A stretch of DNA of 23,688 nucleotides from JAAAOZ01 sp964496595 (GCA_964496595.1 CAZCAI010000069.1:1-23688), one strand, 5' to 3'. Positions 7,494 through 14,024 are shown, numbered from the stretch's first letter. Numbers and translations: made by a program. The notes: generated by a model from the sequence alone, not told the origin.

Positions 7494-8383
7494 CAACCTC
7501 AGAAAACTTCCGCTCAGAGAACCTCGTCCCGCGCTCAATGTGGCCGCCCCTGCGGATCGATGCCTGGGAGTGGGCGCCGCTCGTGGCGCTCATCGGCGGC
7601 GCGTGGGCCTTCACGGAGGCAGGGGCGTGGGCGGGATCAGACCCCAAGATGACCCTGGTCGCGGCCCTGGCGCTCATCTTGGGCGGATGGATGCCCTGGT
7701 GGCGCGCGCTCACCGAAACGCCGTGGCGCATCCCGCTGAGCGCGTGGCGCACGTGGGAGCAGGCCGCGCCGCTGCCGCGCTGGCCCTATCTCCAGCCGGG
7801 GACGCCGGGGGCGAAGCTCCACCGGGCGATGGCGCAGGCCCGCGCGTGGTGGCGCGAGGTCGGACGCGCGCAGGTCGCGCCGGCGCTGTGGATGGCCGCC
7901 CGCGCGATGTTAGTCAGCGGCTTGATCGCGTGGGCTTTGGGGCGGACGGCGCTCCTCCTCACGCTGCTGATGCTGGCCTGGACGGAGATCGCGGTGTTGT
8001 GGCACGCGGGGCGCGGCGAGGTAGGGACAGTCTGGTCGGCGGGCGCGTGGGTCGGATTCCCGTGGCTCCTGGGCGCTACTCTGAGTTTGAGCACGACGGG
8101 CATCGAGGGCGCCAGAGCGCTGATGCTCCCCGCGCTTTCGGCCCTCGTCCTGATGGGGATGACCGCGCTCATCCTGCTGCCCAGCGGATGGGCCGCTGCC
8201 GGGCCGGCGCTGGCGGGCGCGTTCCTGCTCTGGCAGGGACACGCCTTCGCCGCCGGGATCGTGCTCCTCTTGGGGTTGCCGGGCCTCTTCCTGCTCTTAC
8301 ATCACCCCGACGCAGAGACTTACCGTCGCGCGCTGCTCCCCTGGTTCCTGGCGATATTGATCCTCATCGCCAGCGTTCTTTGA
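7490..8383 (+). CDS. Polytopic membrane protein of unknown function
   Basis: I do not recognise this 297-residue protein. It is dominated by hydrophobic helices, roughly eight to ten, for example APLVALIGGAWAF, LVAALALILGGW, LLLTLLMLAWTEIAVLW and FLAILILIASVL at the very end, with a tryptophan- and arginine-rich cytoplasmic-looking stretch at about residues 65-125. The start is the ATG at 7490, which overlaps the stop of the CDF gene (ATGA) and has CGGAGG at 7477-7482. The longer reading frame that begins upstream lies inside the CDF gene and is not real. It is followed after one base by a methyltransferase gene, so it belongs to a coupled three-gene unit. Confidence 0.8.
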   Translation: MTTSENFRSENLVPRSMWPPLRIDAWEWAPLVALIGGAWAFTEAGAWAGSDPKMTLVAALALILGGWMPWWRALTETPWRIPLSAWRTWEQAAPLPRWPYLQPGTPGAKLHRAMAQARAWWREVGRAQVAPALWMAARAMLVSGLIAWALGRTALLLTLLMLAWTEIAVLWHAGRGEVGTVWSAGAWVGFPWLLGATLSLSTTGIEGARALMLPALSALVLMGMTALILLPSGWAAAGPALAGAFLLWQGHAFAAGIVLLLGLPGLFLLLHHPDAETYRRALLPWFLAILILIASVL

Positions 8384-8384
8384 G

Positions 8385-9221
8385 ATGACCTGGCTCCTGG
8401 TGATCGGCGGCGTCCTGCTCCTGGGCGCGCTCCTCTACTGGCAACTGATCCTGGCCGAGGGGGCCTATCTGGGCCGCCGTGCCGTGATCTGGCTGTACGA
8501 CGCCTCCGCGCGCATCTATGATCGCGTCAAGTCCTTCGATCCGGGGTACGAGCAGTGGTTCTTGGGGCTGCCGTTGAGCCGCGAACTGGCGCTGGTCAAC
8601 GATCCGCTGGTGTTGGACGTCGCCACCGGCACCGGACGGCTGCCGCGCACGCTCTTCACCCAAGCTAATTTTCGGGGGCGACTGATCGGCGTGGATCTTT
8701 CGCATCGGATGCTGAAGCAGGCGGTCGAGACCACCGCCGCGTGGCGCGACCGCATCACCTATCTCTGGCACGGCGCGGGGGAGATGCCCTTTGAGGATGC
8801 GACCTTCGACGCGGTTGCGTGCTTAGAGGCGCTGGAGTTTATGCCCGATCAGGATCGCGTGCTCCAGGAGATGGCGCGCGTCCTGAGACCGGGCGGCGTC
8901 TTTCTCATCACCAATCGGATCGGGGCGAACGCGCGCTGGCTGCCGGGGCGCACCTCGACCACGGAAGCGTTCGTGGAGAAGTTGCGCGCGCTGCCCTTAG
9001 AGATGATCCGCCCACAGCCCTGGCAGGAGGATTACGACCTCATCTGGGCGGTGAAGCCCGGCGTCCCCGATGGCCCGCCGAGCTTGCGTCGCTTAGCCGA
9101 GATTCTGCGCTGCCCCCACTGCGGCGCGGACGTGCATCCCCAAAAAGACAACGCGGGGCTGGTCTGCGAGAACGGCCACGTCCTGCCCCGGACGGATGAG
9201 GGGATTGTGAAGTTGGTGTGA
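8385..9221 (+). CDS. Membrane-anchored class I SAM methyltransferase with C-terminal zinc ribbon
   Basis: The 278-residue protein begins with a hydrophobic anchor (residues about 2-24, LLVIGGVLLLGALLYW). A UbiE/Methyltransf_11-type domain follows: motif I VLDVATGTGRLPRTLF at about 77-92, GVDLSHRML at about 105-113, and the post-I acidic region EMPFEDATFDAV. The C-terminus holds a zinc-ribbon-like unit (LRCPHCGADV ... LVCENGHVL, about 242-270). The ATG is one base after the upstream stop, without a clear Shine-Dalgarno sequence, so translation probably depends on coupling. The layout mirrors that of the methyltransferase at 4647-5567, although the sequences diverge. The methyl acceptor is unknown; a membrane or lipid substrate is possible given the anchor. 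Confidence 0.87.
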   Translation: MTWLLVIGGVLLLGALLYWQLILAEGAYLGRRAVIWLYDASARIYDRVKSFDPGYEQWFLGLPLSRELALVNDPLVLDVATGTGRLPRTLFTQANFRGRLIGVDLSHRMLKQAVETTAAWRDRITYLWHGAGEMPFEDATFDAVACLEALEFMPDQDRVLQEMARVLRPGGVFLITNRIGANARWLPGRTSTTEAFVEKLRALPLEMIRPQPWQEDYDLIWAVKPGVPDGPPSLRRLAEILRCPHCGADVHPQKDNAGLVCENGHVLPRTDEGIVKLV

Positions 9222-9236
9222 GGAGTCTTGGCTCAC

Positions 9237-9331
9237 CCTTGCGAAGGCTGCGGGAGGGATTTTGAGTTAAAGGCATCACAGAACATCGAGAGTAGTTTTG
9301 CAGTGATGTCAATTCCGCAACCTTCGCAAGG
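9237..9331. repeat. 95-bp nested inverted-repeat element
   Basis: Terminal arms of 17 bp (CCTTGCGAAGGCTGCGG at 9237-9253 and CCGCAACCTTCGCAAGG at 9315-9331) are complementary at 16 of 17 positions. Inside them a second pair, CATCAC (9274-9279) and GTGATG (9303-9308), is also complementary. The element fills nearly the whole 111-bp gap between two convergent genes. It could act as a bidirectional terminator or be a small non-autonomous repeat. No target-site duplication is visible. Confidence 0.7.
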
Positions 9332-9332
9332 A

Positions 9333-11015
9333 TTATCTGACGCACGCCTCCTCGCCCGTGATGATCTCCTCGAGCACGTAGGTGACCACGCCGTCGTCGT
9401 AGCGCACGAGCGTGTGCGGCGGGTCGGCGTCGTACCAGGCGCTGAGCGCGCCCTCCCCATCCGCCGCTCCCTCCTCCGCGACGGTGACGCGCCACGCGAG
9501 CACATTGCCGTCCGCCGTCCAGACCGGCTCGCCGTCGCGCACCATCACGTAGCGCGCCTGCGGCTGATATTCCCCCGCCGGCGAGACGGAGAGCAGCGGC
9601 TGCCGCGCGCCGTAGGCGATCTCGAAGGGCAGCGCCGACATCCGCCACGGCCACTCGCGCGCGAAGAGCGCCGCGCTCGCGACGGTATCGCTCACGACGC
9701 GCCCCTGAACCCGCAGTTCGCCAGAGGCAAGGCTGTAGGTCGCGCGCTCCTCACCCACCTGATAGCCGCCCTCCAACGCTTCGAGCTGGAGATCACGACG
9801 CGACCAGCGCGCATGCTGATGCCAGGAGGTGGCCTCGCCCGTCAGCGCCAGGTCAAAGCGCGCGAGATCGATGTCCCACGCGGAGAGATCCACGGGCAGG
9901 TTTTCGGCGATATCGAAGGCGTCGTAGGCCGCGCGACAGTTCAGATCGAAGTGCGTGGGCGCGGGCGTCAGATCACACGTCGCCTCGCCGATAGGCTCAT
10001 CCAGCATGTTGCGGATCTCGTAGCGCCAGCGCGTCGGCGTGTCCCAGGCGGCGGGCGCGTCAAGCTCGACCTGCGCTTCGGCCAGGCGCTCTGGATAGCG
10101 CCCGACAATGAACTCCGCCGTCGCGACGTAGCCGTAAATCAGGAGCATCACGACCAGGGGCAGCGGCCACGCCCAGCGCACCCATCCCCAATCGCGGCGG
10201 CGCAGGTCGAGCGTCGGCGGCTGGGTCGTGCGGCGCATCCACCAGAGCGCGACTAACGCCAGCGGCGCCAGCATCAGGCCGAGCACCACCATCACGCCGA
10301 TGAGGATCAGGGACGCCTCGAACGACAGCAGGACGAGACCCGCCATCACCAACGTGGAGAATCCATTGTAGACAGCGTGGACGATGATGCTGGGCAGAAG
10401 CGCGTCGTTGCGCCAGGCCACGTAGCCCAGCGCCAGGGCGACCGGCAACAGGGGAAGCGCGCCCTGAAAGCGCAGGTGGTATAGTGCGAAGATGACGCCC
10501 GAAATCGCCCAGCCGACCCAGCGGCGACGCGCGCTGTAGGCGCGCTGGACGTAGCCTCGGAAGAGAATCTCCTCGCAGATGGGGGCCGCGATGACGGTGG
10601 CGGTAGCGAAGAGCAACACCTCCAGGCCGTTGCCGGGATAGGCGGCGGGCGAAATCGGCGTCGCATAGCCGAAGATGACCATCGAGAGCAAATTTACCAC
10701 GATCCCGATCATCCAAAAGCCGGCGCCCACTACCACGCTCAGCGCGATCACGCCCCAGCCGGGCCATCGCCAGCGCAGCACTTCGCGCACAGGGAGGTCT
10801 TCCATCTTGATGAAGAGCAGCGTCAGGATCGCCAGCAGGAACTCGGTGAGGATGCCGGTGAGGAATTTGGGGCCGAGGTCTTGGAGATACCAGCCGTTGA
10901 GGATGATGAGGATCAGGCCCACCAACAGCAGCAGATTGGCGAGCCAGCGGGCCGGAATCCACACGGAAGCAGCGGCGGGGTGGTCGGCGTGGGGCGATGC
11001 AGGATGGATGGTCAC
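9333..11015 (-). CDS. CPBP-family intramembrane metalloprotease with large C-terminal domain
   Basis: CPBP (CAAX/Rce1-like) proteins are membrane-embedded proteases. The catalytic motifs are all present: EEILFR (E148, E149, R153), FALYHLRF (H180) and IIVHAVYNG (H213, N217), within about eight membrane segments that end near residue 312. A roughly 245-residue C-terminal region without hydrophobic helices, rich in beta-like and acidic sequence, makes the protein (560 residues) much longer than the usual 200-300. It would lie outside the membrane, and I do not recognise it. The start is a GTG at 11015 with GAGG 7 nt upstream. Its GTGA overlaps the stop of nadE, so the two genes are coupled. Confidence 0.88.
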   Translation of the reverse strand: MTIHPASPHADHPAAASVWIPARWLANLLLLVGLILIILNGWYLQDLGPKFLTGILTEFLLAILTLLFIKMEDLPVREVLRWRWPGWGVIALSVVVGAGFWMIGIVVNLLSMVIFGYATPISPAAYPGNGLEVLLFATATVIAAPICEEILFRGYVQRAYSARRRWVGWAISGVIFALYHLRFQGALPLLPVALALGYVAWRNDALLPSIIVHAVYNGFSTLVMAGLVLLSFEASLILIGVMVVLGLMLAPLALVALWWMRRTTQPPTLDLRRRDWGWVRWAWPLPLVVMLLIYGYVATAEFIVGRYPERLAEAQVELDAPAAWDTPTRWRYEIRNMLDEPIGEATCDLTPAPTHFDLNCRAAYDAFDIAENLPVDLSAWDIDLARFDLALTGEATSWHQHARWSRRDLQLEALEGGYQVGEERATYSLASGELRVQGRVVSDTVASAALFAREWPWRMSALPFEIAYGARQPLLSVSPAGEYQPQARYVMVRDGEPVWTADGNVLAWRVTVAEEGAADGEGALSAWYDADPPHTLVRYDDGVVTYVLEEIITGEEACVR

Positions 11016-11773
11016 GCCGCCGCCTCGTCAGCAGCGTCCCGATCCACGGCGAAGGATGGGGGCATCGCGCGCTTGTGGGCGGAGGCGGCGATCATGCGCA
11101 GAACCTGCGCGACCTGCTCCGGCGGCGCGTCGGGCGTCTCCTCGTTCAGCAGCGCGGCCAAGATCGCGTCCAACTCGTCGTAGGTGATGCCCATCTCGCC
11201 CTCGTCCGTCTGGCCCGGCCAGAGGCCCGCCGAGGGCGGCCGGGTGATGACCGGCTCCGGCAGATTCAGCGCCCGCGCCAATCTGCGCACCTCGTGCTTG
11301 TAGAGATCGCCCAGCGGCTCGATATCGACGCCGCCATCGCCGTACTTGGTGAAATAGCCCACCATCAACTCCGCGCGGTTGCCCGTCCCGCCGACTAAGT
11401 AGTTGTGCGCCTGCGCCAGGTAGTAGAGCGTCGTCATCCGCAGCCGGGGCTTGATGTTGGCATAAGCCATGGCGGGGCCGGCGGGCAGCGCCTCCGTCAG
11501 CGCGTCATAGGTCGCGCTCAGATCGACCGTGATGGGCGTGAGATCCAGGGCCTTAGCGACCATCAGCGCGTGCTCCGCATCCGCCAACAAGCTATGACAG
11601 GGGAGCAACACCCCCAGCACGTGATCCTTGCCCAGCGCGCGCACGGCCAGCGCCGCCGTGACCGCCGAATCGATCCCGCCGCTCAGGCCCACGACGTAGC
11701 CTTCGGCGCCCGCGCGCTCCGCGTACACTCGCATCCATGTAGCAATAGCATCCGCTAGTTTTTGGTAGTCCAT
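11012..11773 (-). CDS. nadE: Ammonia-dependent NAD+ synthetase
   Basis: NadE amidates nicotinic acid adenine dinucleotide to NAD+ using ATP, the last step of NAD synthesis in the cytosol. The ATP-pyrophosphatase loop GLSGGIDSAV is at residues 29-38. The downstream signature GGTGNRAELMVGYFTKYGDG and the DLYKHEVRRLA segment are diagnostic of the family. At 253 residues there is no N-terminal glutaminase domain, so the enzyme should use free ammonia (EC 6.3.1.5). The ATG at 11773 has AAGGAGG five nt upstream. It precedes and overlaps the CPBP protease gene by 4 bp. Nothing unusual is seen in the catalytic motifs. Confidence 0.95.
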   Translation of the reverse strand: MDYQKLADAIATWMRVYAERAGAEGYVVGLSGGIDSAVTAALAVRALGKDHVLGVLLPCHSLLADAEHALMVAKALDLTPITVDLSATYDALTEALPAGPAMAYANIKPRLRMTTLYYLAQAHNYLVGGTGNRAELMVGYFTKYGDGGVDIEPLGDLYKHEVRRLARALNLPEPVITRPPSAGLWPGQTDEGEMGITYDELDAILAALLNEETPDAPPEQVAQVLRMIAASAHKRAMPPSFAVDRDAADEAAA

Positions 11774-11821
11774 ACTGCCTCCTTCGAATAGTCAGATTAT
11801 CTGTGGGTCACAATGGGATTA

Positions 11822-11850
11822 ATTATATCATCGTTAGATCAAGGGGGAAA
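11822..11850 (-). promoter_or_regulatory. Candidate nadE promoter
   Basis: On the minus strand a perfect TATAAT (11822-11827) has TTTCCC (11845-11850) 17 bp upstream. The -10 box is about 48 bp before the nadE ATG. The -35 match is poor, so this is tentative. It lies back to back with the plus-strand promoter at 11870. Confidence 0.4.
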
Positions 11851-11856
11851 AGGCGC

Positions 11857-12032
11857 GACTGCAATCAAATTGACGCATCTGGCGATCAAACGTATAATGA
11901 AGGTGTAAATTTTCACGCCAGGTAACTTGGTCAAGACCCATCTGAGGCTGAATCGAAGGGGGGATGTCAAATGACGACATTTGTGTTGACACTGCCGGAT
12001 CAACAGGAAAATGCTACGCCGTTGCACGTGAG
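11857..12032 (+). repeat. Cassette 5' module, copy A
   Basis: Positions 11857-12032 align without gaps to 12784-12959 (offset 927 bp). The core 11881-12006 is identical over 126 bp. The 24 bp before it match at 17 positions and the 26 bp after it at 19. The module covers the promoter spacer and -10 box, the 5' untranslated leader, the ribosome binding site and the first 12 codons of a reading frame. Confidence 0.95.
11870..11898 (+). promoter_or_regulatory. Consensus sigma-70 promoter of cassette A
   Basis: TTGACG (11870-11875), a 17-bp spacer and TATAAT (11893-11898) form a near-perfect vegetative promoter. Transcription should start near 11905, leaving a leader of about 65 nt before the ATG at 11971. 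Confidence 0.85.
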
Positions 12033-12045
12033 GAGGATGTTATGA
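11971..12045 (+). pseudogene. 24-codon leader reading frame, truncated copy of the PepSY-like gene
   Basis: The ATG at 11971 has the same ribosome binding site (a run of six Gs in GAAGGGGGGATGTC) as the gene at 12898. Its first 12 codons are identical to that gene (MTTFVLTLPDQQ), and the next residues (ENATPLH versus KKSTPLH) are similar. After 24 codons it ends at TGA 12043-12045, which overlaps the ATG of the next gene as ATGA. Just before that junction, AGGAGG (12031-12036) supplies a strong ribosome binding site for the downstream gene. It is either a relic left when the cargo was exchanged or a functional leader peptide that couples ribosome entry to the toxin-antitoxin-like pair. Confidence 0.65.
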
Positions 12046-12329
12046 CAGAGGTAATTATCAAACCAGCCACTGCCTCGAATGTAAAACGGTTACTCCAAGC
12101 GGCCTTAGACCATGAATTAAAAGTCCTTCAGATGGGTATAGAAAAAACTACACAACGGCTCAAGGATTTCGAGCAAAAATTTAATCAAGAAACCTCTACA
12201 TTTTATCAGCAATTTCAGGCCGGCAAGCTTGGAGATTCTATCGAATACATCAAATGGGCCGGGGAATATGAGACGCTCTTGCAATTACAGGAGGATTTTC
12301 AAGAACTATCGGAGACCCAGGTGTGCTAA
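12042..12329 (+). CDS. Predicted antitoxin-like partner of the TumE/DUF6516 protein
   Basis: The 95-residue protein is probably all-helical and charged, with a coiled-coil-like stretch (about residues 25-55, LKVLQMGIEKTTQRLKDFEQ). The C-terminal block FQAGKLGDSIEYIKWAGEYETL resembles the small proteins commonly encoded directly upstream of DUF6516/TumE-type genes. It has no helix-turn-helix that I can see, unlike classical DNA-binding antitoxins. The ATG at 12042 follows an ideal AGGAGG and overlaps the leader frame. A longer in-frame start at 11964 would read through the ribosome binding site of the leader and is rejected. Its stop overlaps the GTG of the next gene by 7 bp. The A+T-rich codons differ from the GC-rich neighbours. 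The antitoxin role is inferred from position. Confidence 0.75.
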   Translation: MTEVIIKPATASNVKRLLQAALDHELKVLQMGIEKTTQRLKDFEQKFNQETSTFYQQFQAGKLGDSIEYIKWAGEYETLLQLQEDFQELSETQVC

Positions 12330-12697
12330 TTGACGAATACTTCGCCCACATTGAAAAGATCGTATCTCAGGCTCCAACCATTGTGATAACCGAGCTTGTC
12401 AAAGAAAAACGATCGCCCTATATCGGATTCATTGAAGGAAAGCTTCACTTTCAAGATAGCTCTCTCCTCCAATTTGTGGAATTCGTGAACGTCAAAACAT
12501 CTGTAGAGCGTTACAAGTACTCCTATCATTATCAAGATGAAAAAGAGCAACTCATTTTCCGCTACGATATGGCGCCTCATCATCAAGACATCCCAACATT
12601 TCCTCACCATAAACATCTTCCGGCCGGGAACGTGAAGGATTCAACGGCCCCCACACTCCAAGAAATCCTGGATGAGATAGAAGTTGCATTGCTATAG
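12323..12697 (+). CDS. TumE/DUF6516-type toxin-like protein
   Basis: The 124-residue protein carries the family's signature in residues 64-98: YKYSYHYQ, then LIFRYDMAPHH, then IPTFPHHKH. The many histidines and the RYD core are the conserved features of the TumE toxin family (DUF6516). That family is annotated as the toxin half of a toxin-antitoxin system, but its biochemical target is not something I can state. The start is GTG 12323 inside the end of the upstream gene, so translation is coupled. A shared terminator follows 40 bp after the stop. Low GC content and isolation from host operons suggest acquisition by transfer. Confidence 0.82.
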   Translation: MLIDEYFAHIEKIVSQAPTIVITELVKEKRSPYIGFIEGKLHFQDSSLLQFVEFVNVKTSVERYKYSYHYQDEKEQLIFRYDMAPHHQDIPTFPHHKHLPAGNVKDSTAPTLQEILDEIEVALL

Positions 12698-12726
12698 GGA
12701 CGACCGCACTTCCACGCTAGATTGCC

Positions 12727-12766
12727 GACATAATCAAGCGCGGACTCGAACGAGTCCGCGCTTTTT
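12727..12766 (+). terminator. Rho-independent terminator of cassette A (repeat copy)
   Basis: A perfect palindrome with 12-bp arms AGCGCGGACTCG (12737-12748) and CGAGTCCGCGCT (12751-12762), separated by AA, is followed by a T run to 12766. The whole block 12727-12766 (GACATAATCA plus palindrome plus Ts) is identical over 40 bp to 13680-13719 at the end of cassette B. Confidence 0.93.
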
Positions 12767-12783
12767 GTGGTTCACTCACGTGA

Positions 12784-12959
12784 GAGTGCAAGTTCATTGA
12801 CCCATCCGGCGATCAAACGTATAATGAAGGTGTAAATTTTCACGCCAGGTAACTTGGTCAAGACCCATCTGAGGCTGAATCGAAGGGGGGATGTCAAATG
12901 ACGACATTTGTGTTGACACTGCCGGATCAACAGAAGAAATCTACACCGCTGCACCTGAG
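12784..12959 (+). repeat. Cassette 5' module, copy B
   Basis: This is the second copy of the module described at 11857-12032, with the identical core at 12808-12933. Here the reading frame that begins in the module stays open for 122 codons, so copy B looks like the intact form. Confidence 0.95.
12797..12825 (+). promoter_or_regulatory. Consensus sigma-70 promoter of cassette B
   Basis: TTGACC (12797-12802), a 17-bp spacer and TATAAT (12820-12825) reproduce the cassette A promoter. They lie 30 bp after the T run of the preceding terminator, so each cassette is an independent transcription unit. Confidence 0.85.
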
Positions 12960-13266
12960 CTTCCATTTGATCACGACGCTCAACGTGACCGCCGATGAGG
13001 CCCGTCAAAAGGTCAACCGCGAGGTTATTCCAGAGCTGGGGACAGGTCTGGTAGCCCAAACGCCTGAGCTACGGGTTATCAAAGAGCAAGTGACATGGCG
13101 TGTGCCAATCGTTCTTTCCTTGCCGGGACTATGCGATGTAGGACAAGTTGGTGTTGTAGATGTTGACGCTCATACCGGCGAAGTGTTGATCAACGCCGAA
13201 GTCGAAACTGAAATTATCCAACATGCCCGCTGGCTTTACAATGGCGCGACACTACCAACAGAGTAA
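12898..13266 (+). CDS. PepSY-like small protein, partner of the C39-like peptidase
   Basis: The 122-residue protein has no signal peptide or membrane segment. It contains a helix with the pattern VTADEARQKVNREVIPEL (about residues 31-48). A strand region follows with VTWRVPIVLSLPG, then GVVDVDAHTGEVL (about 90-102), which resembles the PepSY fold, where a helix is packed on a sheet ending in a VDxxTGEV motif. PepSY modules occur in M4-peptidase propeptides and can inhibit proteases. That this one restrains the adjacent cysteine peptidase is inference only. The ATG at 12898 has a G-rich ribosome binding site. The 3' end overlaps the next gene by about 26-44 bp, so the two are coupled. Confidence 0.7.
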   Translation: MTTFVLTLPDQQKKSTPLHLSFHLITTLNVTADEARQKVNREVIPELGTGLVAQTPELRVIKEQVTWRVPIVLSLPGLCDVGQVGVVDVDAHTGEVLINAEVETEIIQHARWLYNGATLPTE

Positions 13267-13681
13267 GCCTGGCGCCTGTTTACCGGCCTGTGCACGAATG
13301 GCCTTAGATGCATTGGGAGCATCATATACCGAGGCGCGGATCGCCAAGCAGTTGGGAAGCTACGAATTCGGCACGCCCGCCAGTCGAGTCGAACGTCTGA
13401 GCCGCTGGGGCTTCCAGGTGAATTATGGCCCAGCAACCCTGGAAGAGCTACGTGAAGCGCTACAGCAAGGGCAGTTCCCCATCGTCTTTGCCCGAGCAGA
13501 CATATTGCCCTGGGCAGATTTTGGCGGTTTCCACGCTCTGGGGCTTGCGAAAGTGGAAAAGGATCAAGTGAAGGTGCATGATCCGGCTTTGCCGACTGGC
13601 CCAACACCTCTGGCATTACCAGCTTTCTTGTTGGCCTGGGAGGAGTTCGACCGTCTAACGGCTTTCATAACGCAGGTCTGA
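13223..13681 (+). CDS. Small C39-like papain-fold cysteine peptidase
   Basis: This 152-residue cytosolic-looking protein has the elements of peptidase family C39 (bacteriocin-processing type). A glutamine-rich entry, HYQQ (Q12/Q13), is followed by GACLPACARMAL with the likely nucleophile Cys19. Next come GTPASRVERLSRWG, GGFHALGLAKV with His104, and VHDPAL with Asp120. It is a stand-alone peptidase domain with no ABC transporter and no signal peptide. The start is uncertain: ATG 13223 or ATG 13241 are both possible, neither has a Shine-Dalgarno sequence, and both overlap the upstream gene. The stop TGA lies inside the 40-bp terminator repeat. It could be a processing or maturation enzyme, or a self-toxic protease controlled by its partner. 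Confidence 0.78.
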   Translation: MPAGFTMARHYQQSKPGACLPACARMALDALGASYTEARIAKQLGSYEFGTPASRVERLSRWGFQVNYGPATLEELREALQQGQFPIVFARADILPWADFGGFHALGLAKVEKDQVKVHDPALPTGPTPLALPAFLLAWEEFDRLTAFITQV

Positions 13682-13720
13682 CATAATCAAGCGCGGACTC
13701 GAACGAGTCCGCGCTTTTTT
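13680..13720 (+). terminator. Rho-independent terminator of cassette B (repeat copy)
   Basis: The same perfect 12-bp-arm palindrome (13690-13701 and 13704-13715) is followed by six Ts. It begins at the stop codon of the peptidase gene. The minus-strand operon ends at 13728, so the stem may also help stop transcription from that side, although only a weak T-rich tract follows in that direction. Confidence 0.93.
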
Positions 13721-13727
13721 GCCTCCC

Positions 13728-14012
13728 TCACGCCCCCGATTTCCACCGCTGGAACAGTCGCAACACCCACAGGACAACGCCCGCCGTGGTAACCGGCTCG
13801 ATGATCTTGATGATGACGCTCGCGAAATTGGGGAGATCCTTCCCCAGCAAGAGATAGTGGAAGAACAGCCCCCAGATAACGGTCGTGGCTACGGCAAAGA
13901 CGATATCGCCTCCGCGGCCATAGGGCGGCGCCTGCGATGTGATCAAGCTGGGAATGACGCCCACCCCTACGCCCAACACGATCCAGATGCCTAACCAGAT
14001 AAGCAATTCCAT
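13728..14012 (-). CDS. Small membrane protein, possibly GlsB/YeaQ-like
   Basis: The 94-residue protein has about three hydrophobic segments: an N-terminal helix (LIWLGIWIVLGVGVGVIPSLI), a central one after a glycine-rich turn (YGRGGDIVFAVATTVIWGLFFHYLLL) and a C-terminal one (PVTTAGVVLWVLRLF). The GRGGDIVFA pattern is reminiscent of the GlsB/YeaQ/YmgE family of stress-associated membrane proteins, but the match is loose. The ATG at 14012 has GGAGGG about 7 nt upstream. It starts 12 bp after the KAP-SUMF1 stop and is therefore the last gene of that operon. Confidence 0.65.
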   Translation of the reverse strand: MELLIWLGIWIVLGVGVGVIPSLITSQAPPYGRGGDIVFAVATTVIWGLFFHYLLLGKDLPNFASVIIKIIEPVTTAGVVLWVLRLFQRWKSGA

Positions 14013-14024
14013 CTCTCACCCTCC

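Noticed and set aside
9237..9331. Classic MITE with target-site duplication
   Set aside because: Terminal inverted repeats exist, but the flanking bases show no direct duplication, so I call it only an inverted-repeat element.
11964..12041. Upstream start for the antitoxin-like gene
   Set aside because: This ATG sits within the leader's ribosome-binding region, and the extra 26 residues are just another frame of the conserved leader; the ATG at 12042 has an ideal ribosome binding site.
12737..12762. Palindrome as an integron attC-like recombination site
   Set aside because: There is no integrase, no GTTRRRY/RYYYAAC core pairs and a T run follows directly, so a terminator explains it better. 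A recombination role for the repeated block is not excluded.
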